Position numbers and translations under genes: made by a program. From NCBI RefSeq assembly GCF_024168045.1, contig NZ_CP100126.1, positions 947,501 through 1,011,500 on the forward strand: 64,000 nt of DNA, written 5' to 3'. A model generated the notes under the pieces. It saw nothing but the letters and a program-made list of their open reading frames with translations. It made no database searches and was not told where the DNA came from. This document shows positions 45,674-54,155 of this stretch, piece after piece (within the stretch, counting starts at the first letter, position 1; each line of letters opens with the position of its first letter). This DNA is from Dorea longicatena. GTDB taxonomy: Bacteria; Bacillota; Clostridia; Lachnospirales; Lachnospiraceae.

Positions 45674-47077
45674 TTGATAAAGGATAATCAAAAGTTATTA
45701 AACAGATTACATGTAGTAATAGATGCAGTCGTAATTGTATTTTCATATATTGCATCGTGGTACCTGAGATTTAAAAGCGGGATTTTTGAATTGGATCCAT
45801 GGTTTTTATCATTGCAGGAATATGCAAAAGTGTTGATTATAATTGTGCCGGGATATCTGGTCTTATATTATGGATTCCAGTTATATACACCAAAACGTGT
45901 GCAGGGACGCAGACTGGAAGCATGGCATATCATTCAGGCGAATGTAATTGGTCTGATGGCATTTATTTTACTGTTATATGTGTGGAAGCAGCCTGATTTT
46001 TCAAGGGGAATGATTTTTGTATTTTTCCTGGTGAATGTATTTTTAGAGGTTGTTGTAAGAAATATTATCCGTGAAGTGCTGCGGGATATGCGGAAGCAGG
46101 GATATAACCAGAAGCACATTCTGCTGATCGGATATAGCCGTGCGGCGGAACAGTATATTGACAGAATTAAAGCAAATCCGGAATGGGGATATATCGTGAG
46201 AGGAATTCTTGCGGATAATGTACCAAGAGGAACAGAGTATAAAGGAATTAAGGTACTTGGAAGAATCGATAATCTTATGATTGTTCTTCCGGAAAATAAA
46301 CTGGATGAGATAGCAATCACTCTCGGGTTGGCAGAATATCATAAATTAGAAAAGATTGTAGGTATGTGTGAAAAATCTGGTGTCCATACAAAGTTTATAC
46401 CGGATTATAATAATATCATTCCGACAAAACCATATACGGAAGATCTGGTAGGACTTCCGGTAATTAATATAAGAAGAGTGCCGCTTAGCAATATGTTGAA
46501 TGCATTTGTAAAAAGGGCAATGGATATTTTTGGAGCATTGGTTGCGCTTACATTATTTTCACCGGTCATGCTGGTAATAACAATTATTATAAAAGTGACA
46601 TCTCCGGGACCACTGATCTTCAAACAGGAAAGGATCGGTCTGCAGAATAAACCATTCTATATGTATAAATTCCGGTCTATGGTTGTACAGGATGCATCAA
46701 AAGAAAAGAATGGATGGACGGTAAAGAACGATCCGCGTGTTACGCCGGTAGGAAAGTTTATAAGAAAAACAAGCATTGACGAATTACCGCAGCTGATCAA
46801 TATCCTGAAAGGGGATATGAGTCTGATCGGCCCGAGACCGGAAAGGCCTCAGTTTGTAGAAAAATTCAAAGAAGAGATCCCAAGATATATGATCAAACAT
46901 CAGGTGCGGCCGGGACTTACCGGATGGGCACAGGTGAATGGACTACGTGGTGATACATCGATTCAAAAGAGAATCGAGTATGATTTATATTATATTGAAA
47001 ATTGGACATTGGGATTTGATATAAAAATATTATTTCTGACATTTTTCAAAGGTTTTATTAATAAGAATGCTTATTAG
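45674..47077 (+). CDS. Undecaprenyl-phosphate sugar phosphotransferase (WbaP/EpsE type)
   Basis: This polyprenyl glycosylphosphotransferase starts polymer synthesis by moving sugar-1-phosphate to undecaprenyl phosphate. The 467 residues have four membrane helices (about 12-120), a CoA-binding-like Rossmann domain (about 135-250, ILLIGYSRAAEQYIDR), a fifth helix (about 283-305) and the catalytic domain. Motifs KFRSMVV, TSIDELPQLINILKGDMSLIGPRPE and RPGLTGWAQVNG are intact. The start is TTG with GTGAGGA close upstream. No in-frame ATG occurs near the N-terminus. It heads the operon 45674-50467. Confidence 0.95.
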   Translation: MIKDNQKLLNRLHVVIDAVVIVFSYIASWYLRFKSGIFELDPWFLSLQEYAKVLIIIVPGYLVLYYGFQLYTPKRVQGRRLEAWHIIQANVIGLMAFILLLYVWKQPDFSRGMIFVFFLVNVFLEVVVRNIIREVLRDMRKQGYNQKHILLIGYSRAAEQYIDRIKANPEWGYIVRGILADNVPRGTEYKGIKVLGRIDNLMIVLPENKLDEIAITLGLAEYHKLEKIVGMCEKSGVHTKFIPDYNNIIPTKPYTEDLVGLPVINIRRVPLSNMLNAFVKRAMDIFGALVALTLFSPVMLVITIIIKVTSPGPLIFKQERIGLQNKPFYMYKFRSMVVQDASKEKNGWTVKNDPRVTPVGKFIRKTSIDELPQLINILKGDMSLIGPRPERPQFVEKFKEEIPRYMIKHQVRPGLTGWAQVNGLRGDTSIQKRIEYDLYYIENWTLGFDIKILFLTFFKGFINKNAY

Positions 47078-47095
47078 CTTCTAAAGGAGACGACA

Positions 47096-48232
47096 ATGGC
47101 AAAGAAAAGACGCAAGACAAAAAGACAATTAAGAGAAGAACGACAAAAAAAATTGCGCAAAAGAAAAAGGAAAAGAATTATTTTACTAACAGTTGAAATT
47201 ATAATTCTGGCTGCTTTATTAGTAGCTGCTTACGGAATATTCAAACTCGGGAAACTGGATTATAATGTGTTGAATAAAAAAAATCTGGAAGTTTATAAGG
47301 ATACAGGAGAGTATACGAACATTGCATTGTTTGGATTAGATTCGAGAAATAATGAATTGGATGGCGGTGTACAAAGTGACTGTATTATGATCGCAAGTAT
47401 CAATAATAAGACAAGTGACGTGAAGCTTGTGTCGGTATACAGGGATACGTTGCTGCAGCAAAAGAATGGACGCTATAATAAAGCGAACTCAGCATATAAT
47501 ACAGGCGGTCCGGAAGAGGCAATCAGTCTTCTGAACCGCAACTTTGATCTTGATATTAAGAATTATGTCAGTGTGAATTTTAATGCGCTTGTAAAAGTGA
47601 TTGATGCTCTGGGTGGGATTGATATTAAAATGACGAAAGAAGAAGCACACTGGTGCAATCTGTATGGTGCCGAGACGGCAAGAGTGATTGGCGAACATTG
47701 GTCGGATATAGAAGAAAAAGCCGGTACACAGCATCTGGACGGTATTCATGGTGTGGCATATGCAAGAATCCGTTATACAAGTGGTAATGACTTCAAACGT
47801 GCACAGAGACAGAGAATTGTATTAGAAAAGGTTGCAAAGAAAGCACAGAAAGCGAATTTCATTACTTTAAATAAAATAGTAAATGAAGTATTTCCGATGA
47901 TTTCGACAAGTTTTTCTTCAAAACAGATTCTGGGATTTGCAGCGAATGCACTGAATTATAATCTGGTGTCAACAAATGGATTTCCATATCAGGTAACAAC
48001 CAGTGAAACAGTGAAGAATCATAGCGGTGTATCTTTTGTCATTCCAATCGGTTTGGAACAGAATGTAAAGCAATTACATCAGGAACTGTTTAATGATGAT
48101 TCTTATGAGGCATCAGACAAAGTAAAAGAGATTGACAGTGACATTGTTTATCTGACGGATATAACAGCAGATAATACAGAGGCAATGGAGTCTACGTTTA
48201 AAGGAGACAGTCTGAATGAGGGAACGGAATAA
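47096..48232 (+). CDS. LytR-CpsA-Psr family wall-polymer ligase
   Basis: LCP enzymes move undecaprenyl-pyrophosphate-linked polymers onto peptidoglycan. The 378 residues have a strongly basic cytoplasmic N-terminus (1-30), one membrane helix (about 29-50) and the outer LCP domain. Conserved motifs are NIALFGLDSRNNE, SDCIMIASIN, LVSVYRDTLL and HGVAYARIRYT; the arginines bind the lipid pyrophosphate. AAAGGAGACGACA precedes ATG 47096. It is co-transcribed with the initiating transferase, so the polymer made here is probably wall-anchored. Confidence 0.95.
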   Translation: MAKKRRKTKRQLREERQKKLRKRKRKRIILLTVEIIILAALLVAAYGIFKLGKLDYNVLNKKNLEVYKDTGEYTNIALFGLDSRNNELDGGVQSDCIMIASINNKTSDVKLVSVYRDTLLQQKNGRYNKANSAYNTGGPEEAISLLNRNFDLDIKNYVSVNFNALVKVIDALGGIDIKMTKEEAHWCNLYGAETARVIGEHWSDIEEKAGTQHLDGIHGVAYARIRYTSGNDFKRAQRQRIVLEKVAKKAQKANFITLNKIVNEVFPMISTSFSSKQILGFAANALNYNLVSTNGFPYQVTTSETVKNHSGVSFVIPIGLEQNVKQLHQELFNDDSYEASDKVKEIDSDIVYLTDITADNTEAMESTFKGDSLNEGTE

Positions 48233-49523
48233 AATTATTTTAGAATATGGAACTTATATGCTGAGCTTTTTTGTCAGTTACATAGCGTCACTGGCAAAAT
48301 GGTATTATGCTTCGGGAATTATTCTGATTGTGGAAGCTGTTTATTTGTATGTTCACTGGGTAAGGGAAAGTGGAAGCTTTGTGGAACTGAGGGCTCTGTT
48401 TACACTTGCCTGGGTAGGGGGCCAGGGAATCAGCTGTCTGAAACTCAGTACATTACAGGATACATGGAGCTATATAACCTGGTTGAGCTTTTTTGTGATA
48501 TATATAGCTTTTGGAATAGGATATGAATGGGGAAGAAAGTATAGCAGGGTAGAGGGAAAAGAACCTGAAAAAAATAAAAAAAAGGCAAACAGACTTTTTC
48601 GATGTATTATGTTGCTGCTGGTTGTGTCGGCCGGATGTTTTGTAATCGAAATTATCCGGATCGGTTATATTCCGGTTTTTTCAGATGAACCTTATTCGTA
48701 TTCTTATTTCAGAATGTCGGCTTTACATTATCTTCATTATTGTGCAATCAGTTGTATCCTGATACCGGGACTTACGGTGCTTTGGAAAAAAATCGATTCT
48801 GAGGAAAGTAAGTGGCGTAATGGAGCGATCATTATTGCAAATATAGTGGCATTTGCAGTTCCGTTTCTCTATGTATCGAGATTTCAGTTTCTGTTTGAAA
48901 TAGGTGTGGCAGCAGTCATTTATATACTGGTAAATAAAAATATGCGGAAAAGTACCTTGGTTCTTCTTGGCCTTGTGGTTTGTGCAGCGTATGTGGTGAT
49001 TACATTGTCACAGAAGCGGGATGCGATATATTTGAACAATGTATTTAAAATGAAATATACACATATGCCGGTGTTTCTGACCCAGCCGTATATCTATATT
49101 GCCAATAACTACGATAATTTTGACTGTCTGGTGAAAAATCTGCCGAAATTTTCTTATGGCCTGCGGATGTTATTCCCGTTTGTGTCATTAACGGGATTGA
49201 AATTTGTAATGCCAAATCTGGTTCCGGCAACGGTCTATCTGACCAGTACCGAATTGACAACGTTTACAATGTTTTATGATGCTTATTATGATTTTGGAGT
49301 CATTGGAGTATTTGTGATAGCTTTGCTTATTGGTGTTGTGGCAAAGGTCATTATTGATATTATTAAAAAAAGTGATAACCCGGTTGTATATCTTTTTTAT
49401 GGACAGATTGCAGTGTATCTGGCTCTTGCATTTTTTACAACATGGTTCAGCAGTCCTGCGACATGGTTCTGGCTGATCATTACAGGGATGATTTATTGCT
49501 ATGTAGGATATGATAAGAAATAG
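48216..49523 (+). CDS. Oligosaccharide repeat-unit polymerase-like membrane protein
   Basis: The 435 residues have about twelve membrane helices. A loop with YSYFRMSALHYLHY and a basic segment YVSRFQFLFEIG resemble the O-antigen polymerase (Wzy) class common in Firmicutes polysaccharide loci. Start ATG 48216 overlaps the LCP gene by 17 bases, with AAAGGAGA inside the LCP coding end. This is the second polymerase-like protein of the window and is not similar in sequence to the one at 43213. Confidence 0.82.
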   Translation: MRERNKIILEYGTYMLSFFVSYIASLAKWYYASGIILIVEAVYLYVHWVRESGSFVELRALFTLAWVGGQGISCLKLSTLQDTWSYITWLSFFVIYIAFGIGYEWGRKYSRVEGKEPEKNKKKANRLFRCIMLLLVVSAGCFVIEIIRIGYIPVFSDEPYSYSYFRMSALHYLHYCAISCILIPGLTVLWKKIDSEESKWRNGAIIIANIVAFAVPFLYVSRFQFLFEIGVAAVIYILVNKNMRKSTLVLLGLVVCAAYVVITLSQKRDAIYLNNVFKMKYTHMPVFLTQPYIYIANNYDNFDCLVKNLPKFSYGLRMLFPFVSLTGLKFVMPNLVPATVYLTSTELTTFTMFYDAYYDFGVIGVFVIALLIGVVAKVIIDIIKKSDNPVVYLFYGQIAVYLALAFFTTWFSSPATWFWLIITGMIYCYVGYDKK

Positions 49524-49540
49524 AGGATGAAAAAGAAAAG

Positions 49541-50467
49541 ATGAATAACGATCAGACTTCTGTAGATGTGGTGATACCATCATACAGACCAGATGAAAAT
49601 TTTAGCAGACTTGTAAAAAAACTTCAGGAACAGAAATATCCGATCGGCACTATTTTTGTGATCAATACAAAGGCCGGAAGGTTTCCGAAAGAAGTAGAGC
49701 AGATGGAAAAGGTAAAAGTATCCCATATAGAACGCCGGGAATTTGATCATGGCGCAACACGGGATATGGGAATGCAGATGTCAAAGGCGGAAATTGTTGT
49801 ATTTATGACACAGGATGCAGTGCCAGCAGATGAATATGTGATTGGAAATCTGGTGAAAGTACTGGAAGAAGATGAAATGACCGGGGCGGCGTATGCACGT
49901 CAGCTTGCAGCATCTGATTGTAATTATATAGAAAAATATACCAGAAAATTCAATTACCCGGAAAACAGCCGGATAAAAAGCAAGGAAGATTTACAGGAAA
50001 TGGGCATTAAAACATTCTTCTGTTCTAACGTTTGTGCGGCATATAAACGGAATATTTATGAAAAAGCAGGTGGATTCTGCAAGAAAACAATATTTAATGA
50101 GGATATGATATTGGCCGGTCATATGATAAATGCCGGATATAAGGTCGCTTATGTGGCTGAAGCGAGAGTGATTCACTCGCATAATTATACAGGGATGCAG
50201 CAGTTTCACCGCAATTTTGATATGGCTGTGTCACAGGCAGAACATCCGGAAGTATTTGAGGGTATAAAGTCTGAAAGCGAAGGAATAAAATTGGTGAAAC
50301 AGACAGCCGCTCATTTGGTAAAACAGCGGAAAATATATATGGTTCCAAAACTGGTTTATCAAAGTGGTTGTAAGTATATTGGTTACCGGATGGGGAAAAT
50401 GTATAAAAAATTGCCGGATAAAGTCGTTAAATGGTGTTCGATGAGTCCGGGTTACTGGGAAAAGTAG
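49541..50467 (+). CDS. GT2 rhamnosyltransferase-like enzyme (RgpB/RfbN-like)
   Basis: This is a 308-residue GT2 enzyme. The start VDVVIPSYRPDENFS, the segment IERREFDHGATRDMGMQ (the FDHGATR block is typical of rhamnosyltransferases) and the metal motif FMTQDAVPADE support the call. FNEDMILAGHMINAGYKVAY is the acceptor-side block. AGAGGA lies 13 bases before ATG 49541. It is the last gene of the polysaccharide operon. Tandem terminators and phage DNA follow. Confidence 0.92.
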   Translation: MNNDQTSVDVVIPSYRPDENFSRLVKKLQEQKYPIGTIFVINTKAGRFPKEVEQMEKVKVSHIERREFDHGATRDMGMQMSKAEIVVFMTQDAVPADEYVIGNLVKVLEEDEMTGAAYARQLAASDCNYIEKYTRKFNYPENSRIKSKEDLQEMGIKTFFCSNVCAAYKRNIYEKAGGFCKKTIFNEDMILAGHMINAGYKVAYVAEARVIHSHNYTGMQQFHRNFDMAVSQAEHPEVFEGIKSESEGIKLVKQTAAHLVKQRKIYMVPKLVYQSGCKYIGYRMGKMYKKLPDKVVKWCSMSPGYWEK

Positions 50468-50492
50468 ACGAAAAGCTATAAGTTTTAAAATT

Positions 50493-50538
50493 AAATGCGA
50501 CAAGAGGCATTAAACCTCTGCCGCATTTATTTTTTTTA
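50493..50538 (+). terminator. Terminator of the polysaccharide operon
   Basis: AAATGCG (50493-50499) pairs with CGCATTT (50522-50528) around an inner AGAGG/CCTCT stem, followed by ATTTTTTTT. Confidence 0.85.
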
Positions 50539-50550
50539 CTCAAAAAGCAG

Positions 50551-50590
50551 AATGCGGTAGAGCGTAAAAACTCTTACCGCATTTTTTATT
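50551..50590 (+). terminator. Second, similar terminator at the prophage edge
   Basis: AATGCGGTAGAG (50551-50562) pairs with CTCTTACCGCATT (50571-50583) with one bulge, followed by TTTTATTTA. It repeats the CTCT..CCGCATTT sequence of the first terminator. Confidence 0.7.
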
Positions 50591-50614
50591 TACAAAGGAA
50601 AGGAGAATGAGAAC

Positions 50615-50815
50615 GTGGCAAGGAAATATAAAAGATTGAATTATGAAGACCGGAAAGCCATTGAAGCGATGTGCAAGCAGGGAAAGCGTGCAGAAGAGAT
50701 CGCGGAAGCAATGGACGTTCACAGAGCCACCATCTACCACGAACTGAAAAGAGGTGGCGCAGAAAACGGAAACCGGAAGCAGTACAGCGCAGACATGGCA
50801 CAGAAGGCAATATAA
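50615..50815 (+). CDS. Small HTH DNA-binding protein (HTH_38, IS30-like)
   Basis: The 66 residues carry a single helix-turn-helix resembling the N-terminus of IS30 transposases: LNYEDRKAIEAMCKQGKRAEEIAEAM followed by HRATIYHELKRG. No transposase catalytic part follows, so it is a stand-alone phage regulator rather than an IS element. GTG 50615 follows AAAGGAG. It is the first visible gene of the prophage and probably controls early expression. Confidence 0.8.
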   Translation: MARKYKRLNYEDRKAIEAMCKQGKRAEEIAEAMDVHRATIYHELKRGGAENGNRKQYSADMAQKAI

Positions 50816-50819
50816 TTTG

Positions 50820-50841
50820 TTCCCCGAAAAGGATCGGGGAA
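50820..50841 (+). repeat. Hairpin after the HTH gene
   Basis: TTCCCCGA (50820-50827) pairs perfectly with TCGGGGAA (50834-50841), with loop AAAGGA and no U-tract. The loop holds a possible ribosome-site-like sequence. It could be an operator or a translational control element. Confidence 0.45.
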
Positions 50842-50864
50842 GTACATATGAAAGGCGGAAGAAT

Positions 50865-51185
50865 ATGAAGCTGAATATTAAAAAATTTATGATGACAGAA
50901 ATGGGCGGAGAACTGGAAGAAACGATCAAGGCATGGGATCAGGCACTGGAAGAACGAAGAAAAGCGACGCCGGGAATTGGTGATCCAGATCAGGGAATAG
51001 GCTTCGGATATTGGGATCGTACATGCAAAAGCTGCCAGGATAGATGGGAAGTTTTCAAGTTAGCAATCAGACAGTTTTATGGAATTGAATTCAACTTTAC
51101 ACGGACAGATGAATACTTCGGAATTTGTAACGATGATGAAACTATCTGGCTGATGAAAGAGAACAGAAAGGAGGAACGACAGTGA
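50865..51185 (+). CDS. Phage protein, function unknown
   Basis: The 106 residues have no known motif. A helical N-terminus is followed by a WDRTCKSCQDRWEVF segment with a CxxC pair, and aromatic-rich EYFGICNDDETIW near the end. The start is ATG 50865 after GGCGGAAG. A longer in-frame ORF from 50754 overlaps the HTH gene and lacks a ribosome site. The stop overlaps the next start by four bases (GTGA). Confidence 0.65.
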   Translation: MKLNIKKFMMTEMGGELEETIKAWDQALEERRKATPGIGDPDQGIGFGYWDRTCKSCQDRWEVFKLAIRQFYGIEFNFTRTDEYFGICNDDETIWLMKENRKEERQ

Positions 51186-51385
51186 CAAAGAAAAGATCGA
51201 CTGACATCCGGACATGTCCCGTGTGCGGGCATCCGGTGCAACGAAGTGACATGCAGTTCACACGGGATTGCAATGGGATCCCGTTCAGACTGGTTTGCTG
51301 GGACTGCTACGATCAACTAATGGCGAAAGGCTATGACGGGGAATATTACACAGAAGCAGATGAAAATATTGATTATGACTATTAA
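51182..51385 (+). CDS. Small zinc-ribbon-like phage protein
   Basis: The 67 residues have two cysteine pairs (CPVCGHP and CWDCYDQL) arranged like a zinc ribbon. The tail is acidic (EADENIDYDY). GTG 51182 follows GAAAGGAGGAACGACA and overlaps the previous stop codon. The family is not recognised. Several such Cys-rich mini-proteins occur in this prophage. Confidence 0.7.
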   Translation: MTKKRSTDIRTCPVCGHPVQRSDMQFTRDCNGIPFRLVCWDCYDQLMAKGYDGEYYTEADENIDYDY

Positions 51386-51397
51386 GAAGGTGAAGAA

Positions 51398-51754
51398 ATG
51401 TACATTTTATCGCAGGACAAAACGCGGATTTATAACATGTCTGGTCACATAGAAGGGATCGGATATGAAGAATCAAAAGACTACAAACAAAGAAAGAGTG
51501 AAAACATCAGGCATACGATTCAGGTATTTGATGGATGCGCAGAGGAGATCGCGGAGTTCAAAACGAAAGAAGATTGTATGTTGGTGATATATGCGATCTT
51601 TAAAGGGATGGAACAGGATAGCAAAGCAGTAGAGATTCCGACACAGGAAGAAATGGAAAAACAGAAAGATCTGATCAAACAGCTTGCGGAAGCAGGGCAG
51701 GAAGTGGCAGCAGGCATCGAAGATCTTCTGAAAGAAATGTTCAACGGAGAGTGA
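51398..51754 (+). CDS. Phage protein, function unknown
   Basis: The 118 residues start with a beta-rich part (MYILSQDKTRIYNMSGHIEGI) in which short strands alternate with turns. A helical second half with an acidic coiled-coil pattern (about 75-118) follows. It is similar in layout to small phage or plasmid proteins of unknown role. AGAAGGTGAAGAA precedes ATG 51398. A 281-base non-coding region follows. Confidence 0.65.
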   Translation: MYILSQDKTRIYNMSGHIEGIGYEESKDYKQRKSENIRHTIQVFDGCAEEIAEFKTKEDCMLVIYAIFKGMEQDSKAVEIPTQEEMEKQKDLIKQLAEAGQEVAAGIEDLLKEMFNGE

Positions 51755-52035
51755 AGCCGAAACGGGGCGCAAGCCCCGTCCGGTCACGATGGCAACGTGA
51801 TCGCTGACGATGGCAAGCTGATAGCCGTCCGATGAACACTGTGGAAAAATAGCGGCGGGCATAGACTGCCAGAATTCTATGCGGATGTCCAACAGGTTTT
51901 CAGATGCTTTTTAATGCGAAAAGCAACAACGCAGCGTCAGATGTTGCCGGAAGGGATGTGGTGATATATATGACTGCGCTGATCAGCGCAGATTGATTAT
52001 GCCGGAAGGCGGTACATAGAAAGGAAAATGAACAG
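51755..52035 (+). ncRNA. Structured non-coding region upstream of the phage methyltransferase
   Basis: This 281-base stretch has no credible ORF and many stems. 51762-51768 pairs with 51773-51779 around a GCAA tetraloop. 51781-51788 pairs with 51796-51803. 51809-51814 pairs with 51824-51829. A perfect 16-base palindrome lies at 51975-51990. Two tandem 21-base units (51784-51804 and 51805-51825) share CGATGGCAA. GCCGGAAGG occurs at 51946 and 52001. It could be a phage RNA, a set of operators or a replication-linked site; no named RNA family is recognised. Confidence 0.35.
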
Positions 52036-53037
52036 ATGACAGCAACAGAAGAAAGACCAGTGCAGATTTTGGAACTATTCGGAGGAATAGGAAGCCCGCG
52101 ATGTGCATTGCGAAATCTAAAGATACCAACAAAAGCGATCGACTACGTTGAAATTGATGAAAAAGCAGTCCGATCTTATAACAATATGTTTAGTGAAGAA
52201 CTGCCATATAAAACACAGTCTGTCGTGGGGTGGAACCTGAAGCCGGATATTTTGATACATGGAAGTCCGTGTCAAGATTTCAGTATAGCCGGACATCAAA
52301 GAGGGGCGGACGAAGGAAGCGAAACAAGATCAAGTTTAATGTGGGAAACGATTCACATTATTGACCAGATGGGGGAATGGAAACCGAAATATGTGATCTG
52401 GGAAAATGTGAAAAATGTGACATCGAAACATATGATTGCGAATTTTGTGCGTTATCAAAAAGAGATGGAACGAATGGGCTATACAAATAATTACGATGTT
52501 TTAGATGCAAGAGAATTCGGGCTGCCGCAAGCACGCAAAAGAGTGTTTACAATCAGCTGCCTGAATGGTGAAAAATTTGATTTCACAAGTCTGATCAGGA
52601 CGCCTATGCGTAAGATCAGCGATTTTTTGGAAGATAACGAAAATGTTCCAGAAGTATATAACGTTACACAGCCATCTGTATATAACATGATCGGCGCGTC
52701 AGGGATAAAAAGGGCGACGGTGATCAAAGATTTTGCCTACACGATTACAACACGGCAGGATAGAACACCAGCACAGGTGATTGATTGTGGATCAGGACGA
52801 TACAGATATTTGACAGAACGGGAATGCTGGCGGCTGATGGGATATACAGACGAAGAATTTGAAGCAGCAAAAGCTGTACATGAGAGAAAAGGAAGATATT
52901 ACATGACACTGTATAAACAGGCGGGGAATAGCATAGCGGTTCCGATATTTGAAAGCATCTTCCGAAAGATAATTCTGGGAGAGGAGAAGAGAAAGAAGGA
53001 TGACAGTGAACGTCAGGAAGGCGATGCAGGACGTTAG
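52036..53037 (+). CDS. Orphan C5 cytosine DNA methyltransferase
   Basis: The 333 residues contain the canonical motifs: I (LELFGGIGS, 12-20), IV with the catalytic Cys79 in GSPCQDFS, VI (ENVKN, 123-127), VIII (QARKR) and X (GNSIAVP). The target-recognition stretch between VIII and X is short, about 110 residues, so the site recognised is probably short. No restriction enzyme gene is adjacent. The likely job is protecting phage DNA from host restriction or regulating the phage. Confidence 0.93.
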   Translation: MTATEERPVQILELFGGIGSPRCALRNLKIPTKAIDYVEIDEKAVRSYNNMFSEELPYKTQSVVGWNLKPDILIHGSPCQDFSIAGHQRGADEGSETRSSLMWETIHIIDQMGEWKPKYVIWENVKNVTSKHMIANFVRYQKEMERMGYTNNYDVLDAREFGLPQARKRVFTISCLNGEKFDFTSLIRTPMRKISDFLEDNENVPEVYNVTQPSVYNMIGASGIKRATVIKDFAYTITTRQDRTPAQVIDCGSGRYRYLTERECWRLMGYTDEEFEAAKAVHERKGRYYMTLYKQAGNSIAVPIFESIFRKIILGEEKRKKDDSERQEGDAGR

Positions 53038-53056
53038 AAAAGCAGGGTAATATAAA

Positions 53057-53090
53057 AGCCCTCTGGTATGCTTGGCGGCACCAGAAGGCT
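53057..53090 (+). repeat. Hairpin upstream of the HUH replication gene
   Basis: AGCCCTCTGGT (53057-53067) pairs with ACCAGAAGGCT (53080-53090) with one mismatch and a 12-base loop. It lies in the 209-base gap between the methyltransferase and the rolling-circle-type Rep gene. It is a candidate nick site or operator; nothing else in the gap is recognisable. Confidence 0.35.
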
Positions 53091-53246
53091 TCACAGTGGC
53101 TTCAGGACGATGCCCGAAAACCATAGTACACATCAAAGATATTGTACACCGGACAGCCTGAAAAGTCAATGAATCCGCGCTTTTCTGAACTTCCTAAAAC
53201 GACCTTGTAATGGATACTAACAATTCAACTAAAGGAAGTAAAGGGA

Positions 53247-54155
53247 ATGAGAAAGAAAAGAAGGAAGGCTGTATATGTCCCTTATGACTATGAAGCAGCG
53301 TATAAGAATAGTTTGGATAAGATGGAGGAAGCAAACGAAGAAAGGATCCTGAAGGAAGGCAAGGTGAAAAGCATCTATGCAACGAAGGAGATTCGATCAG
53401 GTGATCAGCTGGAAGTGGAAATCTATCCAGAGTTTACAAAGGGACAGAAAGATCAGATCCCGGATGAAGGGAAAAGAAAAAGGCAAAGACAGGCACAGAA
53501 GAATCTGAATGATAAAAACAGTAAAAAGATGTGCGAAAGGGTGATCAGTGAGAACTTCACGGATAGAGATATATGGGCGACATTCACATACACGGATGAC
53601 AATATGCCTGCTTCGATGGAAGTGGCAACGAAGAACATGCAGAACTATATCAGGCGACTGAATTACCGGCGGAAGAAGCAGGGATTGAGTAATGCAAGAT
53701 ATGTGTATGTCACAGAATGCAGTGAAAAAGGACGCTGGCATCATCACATCGTTATGGATGGCGATGTGGATATGGACACGGTTGAAGCAGTCTGGAATCT
53801 TGGAAAAAGAAATGAGATCAGAAGGCTTCAGAGGGATGAAAACGGTCTGGTCGGAATGGCAAGGTACATCACGAAAGAGAAAAGCAAAAAAGGAAAGTAT
53901 CAAAAGACATGGTGTGCATCAAAGGGACTGCGGAAACCGAAAGAAAAAGTCAATCATTACAAAACGAAACAGAAGGATGTGGACAGGATCGTAAAAGGAG
54001 ATCTGAATGTCTGCGATCATTTGATGAAATGGTATGGCGATAAATATGATTTTGCTGAAGCAGAAGTGAAATATAACACGTTCAACGGCAGGTTCTACAT
54101 ATACGGGCGGATGCGGTTGAGGAAAGGAACGGCACATGACAAGGGCAAGAAGTAG
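53247..54155 (+). CDS. Rolling-circle (HUH) replication initiator-like protein
   Basis: The 302 residues show the three HUH motifs. A motif 1-like FTYTDD is near residue 112. Motif 2 is GRWHHHIVM, with His165-His167. Motif 3 is YITK, with Tyr207 and Lys210 (the YxxK nicking tyrosine). Such enzymes nick one strand and stay bound to the 5' end to start rolling-circle replication. The N-terminal 90 residues are basic and charged. AAAGGGA precedes ATG 53247. The gene overlaps the transglycosylase gene by 20 bases. HUH initiators are typical of plasmids and ssDNA phages and less usual in a terminase-bearing prophage. Confidence 0.85.
   Translation: MRKKRRKAVYVPYDYEAAYKNSLDKMEEANEERILKEGKVKSIYATKEIRSGDQLEVEIYPEFTKGQKDQIPDEGKRKRQRQAQKNLNDKNSKKMCERVISENFTDRDIWATFTYTDDNMPASMEVATKNMQNYIRRLNYRRKKQGLSNARYVYVTECSEKGRWHHHIVMDGDVDMDTVEAVWNLGKRNEIRRLQRDENGLVGMARYITKEKSKKGKYQKTWCASKGLRKPKEKVNHYKTKQKDVDRIVKGDLNVCDHLMKWYGDKYDFAEAEVKYNTFNGRFYIYGRMRLRKGTAHDKGKK

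Noticed and set aside
50615-50815. IS30-like insertion sequence
   Set aside because: Only the HTH_38 domain is present. There are no DDE catalytic residues and no terminal inverted repeats, and the gene ends properly at 66 residues.
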